A stretch of DNA of 64,000 nucleotides from Neolewinella marina. GTDB lineage: Bacteria; Bacteroidota; Bacteroidia; Chitinophagales; Saprospiraceae. The notes under the pieces are model-generated. The model was not told the DNA's origin and did not search any database. It saw only the letters and a program-made list of their open reading frames with translations. The DNA is taken from NCBI RefSeq assembly GCF_002631205.1, contig NZ_PDLO01000002.1:1-64000 (forward strand), in the 5' to 3' direction. Positions 15,354 to 23,516 of the stretch are shown piece after piece. The position numbers and the translations under genes are program-made. Numbering within the stretch: the stretch's first letter is position 1; each line of letters opens with the position of its first letter.

Positions 15354-17804
15354 ATGAAACCCCTCTACACCCTGCTTTTCCTTTTGCTTTGCACCTGCGT
15401 CCGCGCCCAGACCGACGGTACCACCCCTACCCTGGCCCCCAACACCGGGGGCGTCGGCGGCACCCTGATGGACGCCGCGAACGATGAGCCGGTGGGGTTT
15501 GCCAACATTGCCGTATACCGGGTAGAGAGTGGCGAAATGGTGACCGGTACCACCAGCGACATCGACGGCAAGTTTTTCATCAAGGACCTCCCCTACGGTG
15601 ACTACCGCCTGGAAGTGACCTTCATCGGCTACGAAGAAGAGGAAATGATGCTGGAGCTCAATAACTCCGAGCGCTTTATCGAAGTGGGGGCCATCGACCT
15701 TGCCGCCGGCGGGGCTACCGACCTGGATGAGGTGGTGGTGACCGCCGAGCGCGCCATTATGGAACTGGGCCTGGACCGCAAGTCCTTCAACGTGGAAAAG
15801 AGCGTGGCCTCCAGCGGCGGCTCCGCCGAAGACCTCCTGCGGCAGATCCCGGGCATCACGGTGGACCTCGAAGGCAACGTAAGCCTGCGCGGCAGCGGCG
15901 GGGTGCGCTTCCTGATCAACGGCAAGCCCAGTGGACTGGTGGGCACCGACCCGGCAACCTACCTGAAGTCCCTTAGCTCCTCCAGCATCGAGCGGGTGGA
16001 GGTGATCACCAACCCCGGCGCGGCCTTTGACCCCGAGGGTACGGCCGGCATCATCAACATTGTACTGAAAAAGAAGCAGGACGACGGCTTCAACGCTACC
16101 GTAAACCTGAACGCCGGCACCGGCAACAAATTCGACGGCAACCTCGACCTGAACTGGCGCAAGGGAAGGTTCAACTCCTTCGCCGGCATCAGTGGTCGCT
16201 ACGACGAACGCTTTTTCCGGGGCTTCCGCGACCAGTCGGGCACCCTGGGCGACAGCCTCTTCAGCCGCTACTTCACCTTCGAGGGCGACCGGGTACGCGA
16301 GTCGCAGATGTTCAAGCTCGGCACTGAATACAGCATCGGGGAACGCGGACTCATTGCGCTGCAGGGCAACTACCAGCTCGAGGAGGGCGACAACAGCAAC
16401 CTGCGCACGACGCAGTTCTTCAACAGCGAAGGCGAACTGGACCGCACTAGCATCCGCACCGAAACCGAACCGAACGACGAGAGCGACTACGAGATCCAGG
16501 CCAGCTACAGCCAGACCTTCCGGCAGGAAGGCCGTCAACTGACCGGCCAGCTGCAGTACAGCAACAACGACGAAAGCGAAATCGAGAACTACGATGAGGT
16601 CATCGTCGACGCCTTCGACGACCTGCTGGAAACGAACCGCCAGCGCTCTCCCACCCTGGAGGGCCGCAGACGCTGGCTGGGACAGCTCGATTACGAGCAG
16701 ACCATGGGCGACTTCAAGTTCACCACCGGCTGGCGCTCAACGCTGGAGCGGCTGGAGGAGGACGCCGAGTTCCAGACGTTCGGGATCAGTGATTTCGAGA
16801 AGGTGGACAGCCTGAGCAACCTCTTCCGCTACGAGGAAGACATCCACGCCATCTACGCCAGTTTCGGGGGCAAGGTGGACAACATCACCTTCAACCTGGG
16901 ACTGCGGGCCGAGCAGGCCTACACCACCAGCCGCCTCCTGGAACCCAACCCTGAGACCTTCGAGAACGACTACTTCAGCGTCTATCCAAGCGTTTTTGCC
17001 GGCTACGCCTTTACCGAAAGCACCACCCTGCAGGCCAGCTACAGCCGCCGGGTGGAGCGGCCCCGGGCCTGGGCCCTGAACCCCTTCGTGGACCGCGGCG
17101 ACCCCTTCAACCTCCGCGCCGGCAACCCCTTCCTGCTGCCCGAGCGCATCAACAGCTTCGAGCTCAACCTGCAACAGCAGTACGGCAAGGGCACCTTTAC
17201 CGGCGGGGTATACTTCCGCCAACGGAACGACATCATCAGCCGCATCACCCGCGTACTGCCGGGGGGCGTGAGCCTGAGCACCCGCGATAACCTCGACCGG
17301 GGCCGCGACTACGGAGTGGAGATCATCAACACCTACCGCCCTACCGAGAAACTCGACCTGACGTTCAGCGCCAATGGCTACCGCTCGGAAATTATCGGCA
17401 ACAACCAGGACGAGAGCATTGATCAGAACGGCTACCTCTTCAGCGGCAATGTGCAGGGGAGTTACGAGCTTCCCTGGGACGTGAAGGGGCAGTTCACCTA
17501 CTTCTACCGCAGTCCGGGCGTGCGCCCACAGGGACGCATCCGGGCCATCCAGAGCCTAGACATTGGCTTCCGCAAGGACATCCTGGACGGCAAGGGGGCC
17601 GTCACCCTGCGGGCCACGGACGTATTCAACACCCGCCGCTACCGCTTCACCACGGAGACCGGCGGCCTGGTTACCGAAAGTGAGTTCCAGCGCGAAAGCC
17701 GCATCGTATACCTTGGCTTTCAGTACAGCCTCAACCAGCTCGGACAGCAGCGGGAAGGTGGCCGCCGCGGTGGCGGGGGCGGTGGCGGCGAGGACGACTT
17801 CTAG
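15354..17804 (+). CDS. TonB-dependent receptor with carboxypeptidase-regulatory N-domain
   Basis: An 816-residue outer-membrane receptor: signal peptide (1-18, CVRAQ), a carboxypeptidase-regulatory-like sandwich (about 32-115, with PVGFANIAVYR and FIGYEE), a plug (about 125-235, with LRQIPGITVDLEGNVSLRG and IERVEVITNPGAAFDPEG) and a long beta-barrel of the OMP_b-brl_3 type. Such receptors import nutrients or export signals using TonB energy; no SusD partner is adjacent, so a polysaccharide substrate is not indicated. The C-terminus is odd: after the last strand comes a tail of about 12 Gly and Arg residues ending GEDDF. The stop shares CTAG with the convergent esterase. Confidence 0.9.
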   Translation: MKPLYTLLFLLLCTCVRAQTDGTTPTLAPNTGGVGGTLMDAANDEPVGFANIAVYRVESGEMVTGTTSDIDGKFFIKDLPYGDYRLEVTFIGYEEEEMMLELNNSERFIEVGAIDLAAGGATDLDEVVVTAERAIMELGLDRKSFNVEKSVASSGGSAEDLLRQIPGITVDLEGNVSLRGSGGVRFLINGKPSGLVGTDPATYLKSLSSSSIERVEVITNPGAAFDPEGTAGIINIVLKKKQDDGFNATVNLNAGTGNKFDGNLDLNWRKGRFNSFAGISGRYDERFFRGFRDQSGTLGDSLFSRYFTFEGDRVRESQMFKLGTEYSIGERGLIALQGNYQLEEGDNSNLRTTQFFNSEGELDRTSIRTETEPNDESDYEIQASYSQTFRQEGRQLTGQLQYSNNDESEIENYDEVIVDAFDDLLETNRQRSPTLEGRRRWLGQLDYEQTMGDFKFTTGWRSTLERLEEDAEFQTFGISDFEKVDSLSNLFRYEEDIHAIYASFGGKVDNITFNLGLRAEQAYTTSRLLEPNPETFENDYFSVYPSVFAGYAFTESTTLQASYSRRVERPRAWALNPFVDRGDPFNLRAGNPFLLPERINSFELNLQQQYGKGTFTGGVYFRQRNDIISRITRVLPGGVSLSTRDNLDRGRDYGVEIINTYRPTEKLDLTFSANGYRSEIIGNNQDESIDQNGYLFSGNVQGSYELPWDVKGQFTYFYRSPGVRPQGRIRAIQSLDIGFRKDILDGKGAVTLRATDVFNTRRYRFTTETGGLVTESEFQRESRIVYLGFQYSLNQLGQQREGGRRGGGGGGGEDDF

Positions 17805-18625
17805 TCTGCCCCTCCGATCAGCCCAATCTCCCGCAGGAATCGGTCGCTGGTTTCCAGGGTAGCGCGGAAGTTTTCGGTATGGTTCACGTTGAAAAAGCCG
17901 TGGCGGCCACCCGGGTACAGGTCCAGTTCGCAGCGGCCGCCGACGCGTTCCACGGCCATGCAGAAATATTCCGCGGTGACGACGGGGATCAGGTGATCCT
18001 CCGTACCGAGAAGGAAAAGGGTTGGCGGGGTATCCGCGTCGATATTGTGCAGGGGGGAAAAGCGGGAATAGGCCTCCCCTATCCTTTCGTAGCCGTATCC
18101 CGCCGGCCCGTTGTCCACCACCGGGTTGAACAGCAGCAGGGCGGCGGGCTGGCTGCTGACCGAGAGGTCATCCGCGGGGTCATTGTAGTCGTTGATCAGG
18201 GCGGTGGCCGCCGCCAGGTGGCCGCCGGCCGAACCGCCCGCCGCGACGATGCGGGACGTATCCACCCGCCAGCGTTCGGCGTTGGCCCGCACGTAGCGCA
18301 TGGCCGACTTCGCGTCCATCACGGCGGTAAAGGGGTCGGTGCCGTGGCCCTTCCGGGTGCGGTAATCCGCGAGAAAGCAGACGAAGCCCAGCTCGTTGAA
18401 GTGCTCCGCTTGGGGGCGGAATTGCTCGCGGGTGCCCTGGTTCCACCCGCCGCCGAAGAAGAAGACGATGGCCGGCCGGAGCGTCGCTGGATCCCCTTCG
18501 GGGGGAAAGAGGATTTCCAGTTGGAGGGCGGAGCTGTCGAGCTGTTTGTAGGTTACCACCTCGGCCGGCTGAGCCGCCACGGTAAAGGAGGTCAGCCACA
18601 GCAGGAGCAGGGCAATTGGTTTCAT
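17801..18625 (-). CDS. secreted alpha/beta hydrolase (acetyl-esterase-like)
   Basis: A 274-residue esterase with a signal peptide (MKPIALLLLWLTSFTVAAQ). The oxyanion element FFGGGW stands in place of the usual HGGG, followed by the nucleophile elbow GGSAGGH (Ser), the acid in LLGTEDHLIP (Asp) and the base in GGRHGFF (His). This is the BD-FAE/hormone-sensitive-lipase-like group, which removes acetyl or feruloyl groups from plant or algal polysaccharides or hydrolyses small esters. Periplasmic or secreted. A -7-like TATCTTAC lies upstream. Confidence 0.85.
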   Translation of the reverse strand: MKPIALLLLWLTSFTVAAQPAEVVTYKQLDSSALQLEILFPPEGDPATLRPAIVFFFGGGWNQGTREQFRPQAEHFNELGFVCFLADYRTRKGHGTDPFTAVMDAKSAMRYVRANAERWRVDTSRIVAAGGSAGGHLAAATALINDYNDPADDLSVSSQPAALLLFNPVVDNGPAGYGYERIGEAYSRFSPLHNIDADTPPTLFLLGTEDHLIPVVTAEYFCMAVERVGGRCELDLYPGGRHGFFNVNHTENFRATLETSDRFLREIGLIGGAD

Positions 18626-18781
18626 AGCCTGGGGTTTGACACGTAAGATAGCTGCGTGCGCAAAGTTTCTCCGAACTTAGGTAGCGGTATGCCCCACGAA
18701 TCCCACGGTGGTGGATGGATTACATCAACTCAAGTACTGCCAATCCCTGCGCCCGGCGCGCGGAGTAAATCAAATGTGACC

Positions 18782-19771
18782 ATGCACAAGCTTCTATCCT
18801 GCTTCCTGATCCTATTCCTCACGGCCTGCCCCGGCCCTTCGGACACCTCCTCATCCCCGCCCACCGACGGGAAGACGTACGCCAACCCGGAAATCGGCGC
18901 GCAGCTGCAGTACCCGGAGGAATGGACGGCGGTGGAAAACACCCGGGCCCCTGCGGGAATCGTGGTCAGCCTATTCCCCCTTGATCGGTCAAAAGGCCTG
19001 AACCTGCCGCTGGACGTTCACGGTCCGGGCGACCTGCCCTACCTGAGCCTCTGGCCCGGCGGGCTGGGCACCGAGCCCCCGGCTGGCCGCTCCATGACCT
19101 GGGCTGCCGCGGAGGAACCGCTGCCGCAATTGAACTTCGCCGTCGACGAGGAGCAGTCTACCGTATTTCAGCTCGCGGACGGCCCCCCCTGGGCTTACCT
19201 GATCTATCCCGCGGACCATCCGGCCGGCTGGCGGGAAGGGGGGTTCGTCTTTGCCCAGTACCGCACGGATGAACTCACCGTCACCTGCGCGGGTGCCGAT
19301 GGCACGGCCAAAGCCATGCGCGGGTGTGATCCCCTGGGCGGCGATATAGTGAGCCGTACGGGCACCGTCGACGCCGCCTCCCGGGAGACGGTCAACGCCA
19401 TGCTGGCCTCTATCACCCTGACCGAGGGCGACGGGAAATCAACCGAAGAAATGATCCGGGTTACCTCCCCCGGCCCCAATACCGAGGTAAGCTCCCCCCT
19501 GGAATTTTCCGGAGAAGCGCGGGGCCCCTACTACTTCGAAGCCGATTTCCCGGTGCGCCTGGAGAGGGCGGATGGTACCGTGGTGGCGACCGGTATTGCC
19601 ACCGCCCAAAGCGAGTGGATGACCGAAGATTGGGTACCCTTTACCGGTCGCCTGGAATTTGTTGTGCCCGACGATGCGCGGGGCTACCTGGTCTTCGAGC
19701 GGGACAATCCTTCCGGTCTCGAAGAGCACGCGCGCAGCTACCGGCTGCCGGTGGTTTTTTCCCGGCGTTAA
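18782..19771 (+). CDS. Gmad2-domain lipoprotein
   Basis: A 329-residue lipoprotein (lipobox LTAC, Cys16). The first part (about 35-215) is an unassigned domain with patterns like PsbP- or bacterial stress-lipoprotein sandwiches. The second (about 225-325) is an immunoglobulin-like Gmad2 domain, recognisable from IRVTSPGPNTEVSSPLEFSG and the closing YRLPVVF. Gmad2 was described in spore germination proteins but is widespread in cell-surface proteins. The start at 18782 gives a proper signal peptide; the frame is open from 18656. Role unknown. Confidence 0.78.
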   Translation: MHKLLSCFLILFLTACPGPSDTSSSPPTDGKTYANPEIGAQLQYPEEWTAVENTRAPAGIVVSLFPLDRSKGLNLPLDVHGPGDLPYLSLWPGGLGTEPPAGRSMTWAAAEEPLPQLNFAVDEEQSTVFQLADGPPWAYLIYPADHPAGWREGGFVFAQYRTDELTVTCAGADGTAKAMRGCDPLGGDIVSRTGTVDAASRETVNAMLASITLTEGDGKSTEEMIRVTSPGPNTEVSSPLEFSGEARGPYYFEADFPVRLERADGTVVATGIATAQSEWMTEDWVPFTGRLEFVVPDDARGYLVFERDNPSGLEEHARSYRLPVVFSRR

Positions 19772-19782
19772 TCCCCGGCGAC

Positions 19783-19797
19783 CGACATCGGATGTCG
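19783..19797. promoter_or_regulatory. palindrome GACATCSGATGTC, copy upstream of the ATP-grasp gene (centre 19790)
   Basis: CGACATCGGATGTCG, a perfect 15-bp dyad 11 nt after the stop of the Gmad2 lipoprotein. The centre base is G, as in the first member of the other pairs. Confidence 0.75.
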
Positions 19798-19870
19798 ATT
19801 TGGGCGAAAACCGGCCCATATCCGAGGCTGGTCGCCTAAATTGGGCGCAATTCCTGCGTTTGCGGCGCGG

Positions 19871-19885
19871 CGACATCCGATGTCG
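19871..19885. promoter_or_regulatory. palindrome GACATCSGATGTC, copy upstream of the ATP-grasp gene (centre 19878)
   Basis: CGACATCCGATGTCG, a perfect 15-bp dyad with centre C, 88 bp from its partner and 86 nt before the ATP-grasp start. It repeats the G-centre then C-centre order seen at 3991-4175. Confidence 0.75.
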
Positions 19886-19971
19886 GCCGGCGGCCCGGCA
19901 CCCGCGGCCCCGCCCCCGTAAACATTTGCCGGGGGGTGGGTTTATGGCAGTACACACAATCAGGACACCCT

Positions 19972-20934
19972 ATGAAAAAGATCGGTATTCTCTACGGGCG
20001 CGAGCGCTCCTTCCCCCCCGCGGTCATCCAGCGGATCAACGACAAGAACGTGGACGGCATCACCGCCGAACCGGTGAAGATCGACAAGGTGGGCCAGGGG
20101 CTGAACCCCGGCTACGCCGTCATCATCGACCGCATCAGCCAGGACGTTCCCTTTTACCGCGCCCTGTTGAAGAATGCCGCCGCCACTGGCACCGCCGTCA
20201 TCAACAACCCCTTCTGGTGGAGTGCCGACGAGAAGTTCTTCAACAACGTAGTGGCCGTGGGCCCCGCCGGCGTACCCGTTCCGAAGACGGTGCTGCTGCC
20301 CAGCCACGAGCACCCGGACGATACCAGTGACGAGAGCTTCACCAACATGGCCTACCCGCTGGACTGGCAGAGTATCTTTAACTACATCGGTTGGCCGGCC
20401 TTCATGAAGCCCCACGCCGGCGGCGGCTGGAAGAGCGTCTACAAGCTGGAAAACGCCGAGGAGCTCTGGAAGGCCCACAAAGAGACCGGTCAGCTCGTGA
20501 TGATGCTGCAGGAGGCCATCGACTTCACCAGCTACTTCCGCTGCTACTGCATCGGCCGCAAGCACGTGAAAATCATGCACTACGAGCCCCGCAACGAATT
20601 CCTCGACCGCTACCGGGTGCACCACGACGTGAGCCAGGAACTGCTCAACACCATCCACGACTACGTCCTGAAGCTGAACGACTGGCTGGGCTACGACTTC
20701 AACACGGTGGAATTCGCCGTGCGCGACGGCATCCCCTACGCCATCGACTTCTGCAATCCGGCCCCCGACGCCGACAAGTTCAGCGTGGGTGAGGAGAACT
20801 TCGAATGGGTAATCGAAACGGCGGCGAACTACGCCATCGAGCGGGCCCAGCAACAGCAGCCCGGGCGCGACAACCTGACCTGGGGCAAGTACATCCGCAC
20901 CGCGGTGGACGGCACCTACGCTTTCGGACGGTAA
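19972..20934 (+). CDS. orphan ATP-grasp enzyme (RimK/GshB-like)
   Basis: A 320-residue ATP-grasp protein. The nucleotide-binding segment begins at WPAFMKPHAGGGWKSVYKL (the P-loop-like Gly-rich turn and its Lys), followed by MMLQEAIDFTSYFRCYCIG as the second grasp, and the metal site near FNTVEFAVRDGIPYAIDFCNPAPD with Glu and Asn. Such enzymes join a carboxylate to an amine or thiol through an acyl phosphate. The acceptor is unknown and no partner enzyme lies beside it. Its upstream gap contains two copies of the shared palindrome, suggesting control together with the VanY-like gene. Confidence 0.82.
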   Translation: MKKIGILYGRERSFPPAVIQRINDKNVDGITAEPVKIDKVGQGLNPGYAVIIDRISQDVPFYRALLKNAAATGTAVINNPFWWSADEKFFNNVVAVGPAGVPVPKTVLLPSHEHPDDTSDESFTNMAYPLDWQSIFNYIGWPAFMKPHAGGGWKSVYKLENAEELWKAHKETGQLVMMLQEAIDFTSYFRCYCIGRKHVKIMHYEPRNEFLDRYRVHHDVSQELLNTIHDYVLKLNDWLGYDFNTVEFAVRDGIPYAIDFCNPAPDADKFSVGEENFEWVIETAANYAIERAQQQQPGRDNLTWGKYIRTAVDGTYAFGR

Positions 20935-20943
20935 GGAGATTGG

Positions 20944-21277
20944 GCTCGCTGCGCTCGCTATTAGACGCGCTGCGCGCTGGTTGGAGTTGCTCGCTGCGCT
21001 CGCTACTGGACGCGCTTCGCGCTGGTTAGAGGCACTCGCTACGCTCGTTTGTTAGATGCTCACTACGCTCGCCGTCAGACCATCCGGTGGGGGATTTTTT
21101 GTTCGCAATACCACGCCCGCTACCAGGAGACTAACCACAGCACGATCGTGATTCTTACATCCGCCATTGACGAACGAGCAAAGCAAGCGATTCTAACCAG
21201 CGCGAAGCGCGTCTAACCAGCGAAGCGCGTCTAACCAGCGAGCGTAGCGAGCAATTCTAACGAGCGAAGCGCAGCAA
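20944..21277. repeat. inverted arrays of GAGCGNAGCGAG-type repeats
   Basis: The 350-bp gap between convergent genes (20935-21284) has no gene. Its left half carries units starting with TCGCTGCGCTCG at 20946 and 20991 and TCGCTACGCTCG at 21036 (period 45 bp), with a degenerate unit at 21060. Its right half carries the same motif inverted; the 22-nt segment 20961-20982 matches the reverse complement of 21195-21216 with one mismatch. The centre (21085-21180) contains a T6 run near 21099. An RNA from either side could fold into a long hairpin. Confidence 0.8.
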
Positions 21278-21284
21278 GCTCCCC

Positions 21285-21689
21285 CTACCGCACCTTCTCC
21301 ACGAACAGCTTATGGTCCAGTGAATACCGCCCCGGGCCGGCGATCAGGATGGCCGTGGCCGCTACCGCATAGTGAAGCGGGGTAGCGACGCGGCCCCAGG
21401 GATCTCCGCCCGCGTAGTGCACCAGGAAGGCCGCCACCAGCATGGTGAAGATGTAGGGAACGGTAGCCAGGCGGGTGAAGAAGCCGACGGCGATGAGAAT
21501 ACCGGCAATGAACTCCGCCGACCCGGCCAATACCAAACTGGTAGCGGGGCCCAGTCCGAGCGGATCACCGAATTTGAAGTCGCCAGCGAATATTTTCAGC
21601 ATTTTGCCCAGCCCGTGGCCGAAAGCCATTTCCAGGCCGAACCAGAGGCGGAGGACGAGTAAGGCGATATCGATATTCCCTTTAGTCAT
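21285..21689 (-). CDS. DoxX family membrane protein
   Basis: A 134-residue protein with four membrane helices (about 8-26, 47-70, 75-92, 105-121). The conserved elements are RLWFGLEMAFGHGLGKM, GSAEFIAGILIAVGFFTRLAT and the final GPGRYSLDHKL, all typical of DoxX. These proteins are linked to thiosulfate:quinone reduction in archaea and to oxidative-stress complexes in bacteria; the exact role here is unknown. Confidence 0.88.
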   Translation of the reverse strand: MTKGNIDIALLVLRLWFGLEMAFGHGLGKMLKIFAGDFKFGDPLGLGPATSLVLAGSAEFIAGILIAVGFFTRLATVPYIFTMLVAAFLVHYAGGDPWGRVATPLHYAVAATAILIAGPGRYSLDHKLFVEKVR

Positions 21690-21796
21690 GGATCAGGTTT
21701 ATTTGAGGGGAAAATAGGAAATGCCCCCTATACCCCGGGAGGGTGTTCTACCCTACCCCCGATTCACTCTACGGTTCCGGCTTTTGGGCGGATGGG

Positions 21797-22240
21797 TTAC
21801 TGTTTTCTCGTGAAGCCCTGCTTTACCGCGTTCCACAACGCCCCCGCCGCCCGGCTGTCGCCGGCTTCCTTGGTCTGCTCGATGAATTCGAGGCTGTCGG
21901 CCAGCAGGTAACGGACGCCGCCTAGCTGAAGGGGGAAGTAATTGGCCACTTCGAAGTGGAGCCCCAGTCGGCCGGGATCGTAGCCGAAGAGGATCACCTT
22001 CGTGACGGCCAGTTCGCGGACCAGCCCGGCCAGGTCCAGTGGTTGATCCAGGGGCCATTCCAGCAGGTGGAGTTCGGTGCCCGGGTCCCGGTAGCCGGCC
22101 GCGGCCAGGATGCGCTGCAGGAAGGCGCGGCGCGAGAGTTCACCGTAGTAGACCACCAGGAGGGGCAGGTCGCGGGCGGGCGAGAGCCTGGCCAGGGCGT
22201 CGGAACGCTCCGGCTGTCCGATCAGATTAAAGGGTAGCAT
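21797..22240 (-). CDS. conserved hypothetical protein
   Basis: A 147-residue soluble protein starting MLPFNLIG. It has a region with an alternating strand-helix pattern (PLLVVYYGELSRRAFLQRIL, VTKVILFGYD) and a helical C-terminus. I do not recognise the family. The start at 22240 is fixed by a perfect -7 element (TACCTTTG) ending 4 nt upstream; the longer frame to 22303 runs through it. The next gene, ilvE, is divergent, so the two share the gap. Confidence 0.65.
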   Translation of the reverse strand: MLPFNLIGQPERSDALARLSPARDLPLLVVYYGELSRRAFLQRILAAAGYRDPGTELHLLEWPLDQPLDLAGLVRELAVTKVILFGYDPGRLGLHFEVANYFPLQLGGVRYLLADSLEFIEQTKEAGDSRAAGALWNAVKQGFTRKQ

Positions 22241-22244
22241 GGGC

Positions 22245-22252
22245 CAAAGGTA
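22245..22252 (-). promoter_or_regulatory. -7 promoter element (TACCTTTG)
   Basis: Exact consensus on the minus strand, only 4 nt before the ATG at 22240. One of the clearest cases of a leaderless promoter in the window. Confidence 0.7.
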
Positions 22253-22334
22253 GCCCTTTTGGTCAGCCGGTTGTCCTGGTCGGGGTGAGGGCGGATGGTA
22301 CATCCAAAAGTAGACCGTACATTTCTGCTTGTCT

Positions 22335-22342
22335 TACCTTTA
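22335..22342 (+). promoter_or_regulatory. -7 promoter element of ilvE
   Basis: TACCTTTA, one mismatch from TAnnTTTG, 17 nt before the ATG at 22360. Confidence 0.55.
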
Positions 22343-22359
22343 CACCAAATAGTGCCCCA

Positions 22360-23427
22360 ATGACCACCACTACCAGTTCCATCCGGGTCGAGCGCGTTCA
22401 GCAGTCGCGCCTGGATACCGTAAACTTCAATGACCTTCCCTTCGGGAAGATCTTCAGCGATCACATGTTCGTCAGCGACTACCGTGACGGCGAGTGGACC
22501 GACGACCGCATCATTCCCTTCGGCCACTTTACCATGCACCCCGCCAGCATGGTGCTCCACTACGGCCAGGCCGTATTCGAGGGCATGAAGGCCAGCCTCC
22601 ACGAGGACGGCACCCCCCTGCTGCTGCGTCCCGACGAGCACGCCAAGCGCATCAACGCCAGTGCCCGCCGCATGATGATGGCCGAGTTCCCCGAGGACCG
22701 CTTCGTCGAAGCCATCAGCCAGCTGGTGGCCCTGGACAAGGACTGGATCCCACCCACCGAGGGCAGTGCCCTGTACCTCCGCCCCTATATGTACGCCACC
22801 GATGAGTTCATCGGCGTGCGGCCCAGTGAATCCTACCGTTTCTGTGTATTCACTGCCCCCGTAGGCCCCTACTACGCCAAGCCGGTACGACTGGTGGTGG
22901 AGCAGGAGTACGTCCGCGCCGTCCCCGGCGGCACCGGAGAGGCCAAGGCCGCCGGCAACTACGCCGGTTCCCTGCTGCCCGCCCACCTGGCCCAGCAGCG
23001 CGGTTTCGATCAGGTCGTCTGGATGGGTGGCCCCAACCGCAAGCAGATCCAGGAGGTAGGCACCATGAACATCTTCTTCGTCATCGACGGAGAGGTGATC
23101 ACCCCTGCCACCGACGGAGCGATCCTGAAGGGCATCACCCGCAAGATGTTTATCCAGATTCTCAAGGACCGGGGCATCCCCGTTACCGAGCGGGTGATCG
23201 AGATCGACGAAGTGGTCGCCGCTTCCGAGGCCGGCACCCTGCAGGAAATGTTTGGCGCCGGTACGGCCGCCGTGGTCAGCCACGTTTCCGAACTGCAGTA
23301 CAAGGATAAGCTCATGACCCTGCCCCCCGTCGAGGGCCGCAAGATCGGGCCCATGCTGAAGCGCTACATCGACGGACTGCGCGCCGGCAAGGTCGAAGAC
23401 CCCCACGGCTGGATCGTACGGGTGTAA
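22360..23427 (+). CDS. ilvE: branched-chain amino acid aminotransferase
   Basis: A 355-residue class-IV PLP aminotransferase, which interconverts Leu, Ile and Val with their 2-oxo acids using glutamate. Lys196 in GEAKAAGNYAGSLL is the PLP lysine. FEGMKAS, YLRPYMYAT and GTAAVVSHVSEL fit the eukaryote-type (BCAT) subgroup. The ATG at 22360 begins just before conserved sequence; the frame is open to 22285. It is a single-gene unit with a -7 element upstream and a strong terminator directly downstream. Confidence 0.93.
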   Translation: MTTTTSSIRVERVQQSRLDTVNFNDLPFGKIFSDHMFVSDYRDGEWTDDRIIPFGHFTMHPASMVLHYGQAVFEGMKASLHEDGTPLLLRPDEHAKRINASARRMMMAEFPEDRFVEAISQLVALDKDWIPPTEGSALYLRPYMYATDEFIGVRPSESYRFCVFTAPVGPYYAKPVRLVVEQEYVRAVPGGTGEAKAAGNYAGSLLPAHLAQQRGFDQVVWMGGPNRKQIQEVGTMNIFFVIDGEVITPATDGAILKGITRKMFIQILKDRGIPVTERVIEIDEVVAASEAGTLQEMFGAGTAAVVSHVSELQYKDKLMTLPPVEGRKIGPMLKRYIDGLRAGKVEDPHGWIVRV

Positions 23428-23445
23428 AACCCCGCCCCGCTACAT

Positions 23446-23490
23446 GCAGAAGGCACGCCGACTTTGGTCAGGCGTGCCTTCTGCTTTTCG
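23446..23490 (+). terminator. rho-independent terminator of ilvE
   Basis: A perfect 14-bp stem (GCAGAAGGCACGCC with GGCGTGCCTTCTGC, arms at 23446-23459 and 23471-23484) with an 11-nt loop, followed by TTTT. It lies 18 bp after the ilvE stop. Confidence 0.88.
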
Positions 23491-23516
23491 GGGGGTATTG
23501 TTCTGGAATTGCTCTC

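Noticed and set aside
20944-21277. The repeat array as a CRISPR
   Set aside because: Repeat and spacer lengths are irregular, spacers are themselves repeats, the two halves are inverted, and no cas gene is present.
22222-23406. A 394-residue antisense open frame over ilvE
   Set aside because: ilvE is fully supported by motifs; the opposite frame shows no family features.
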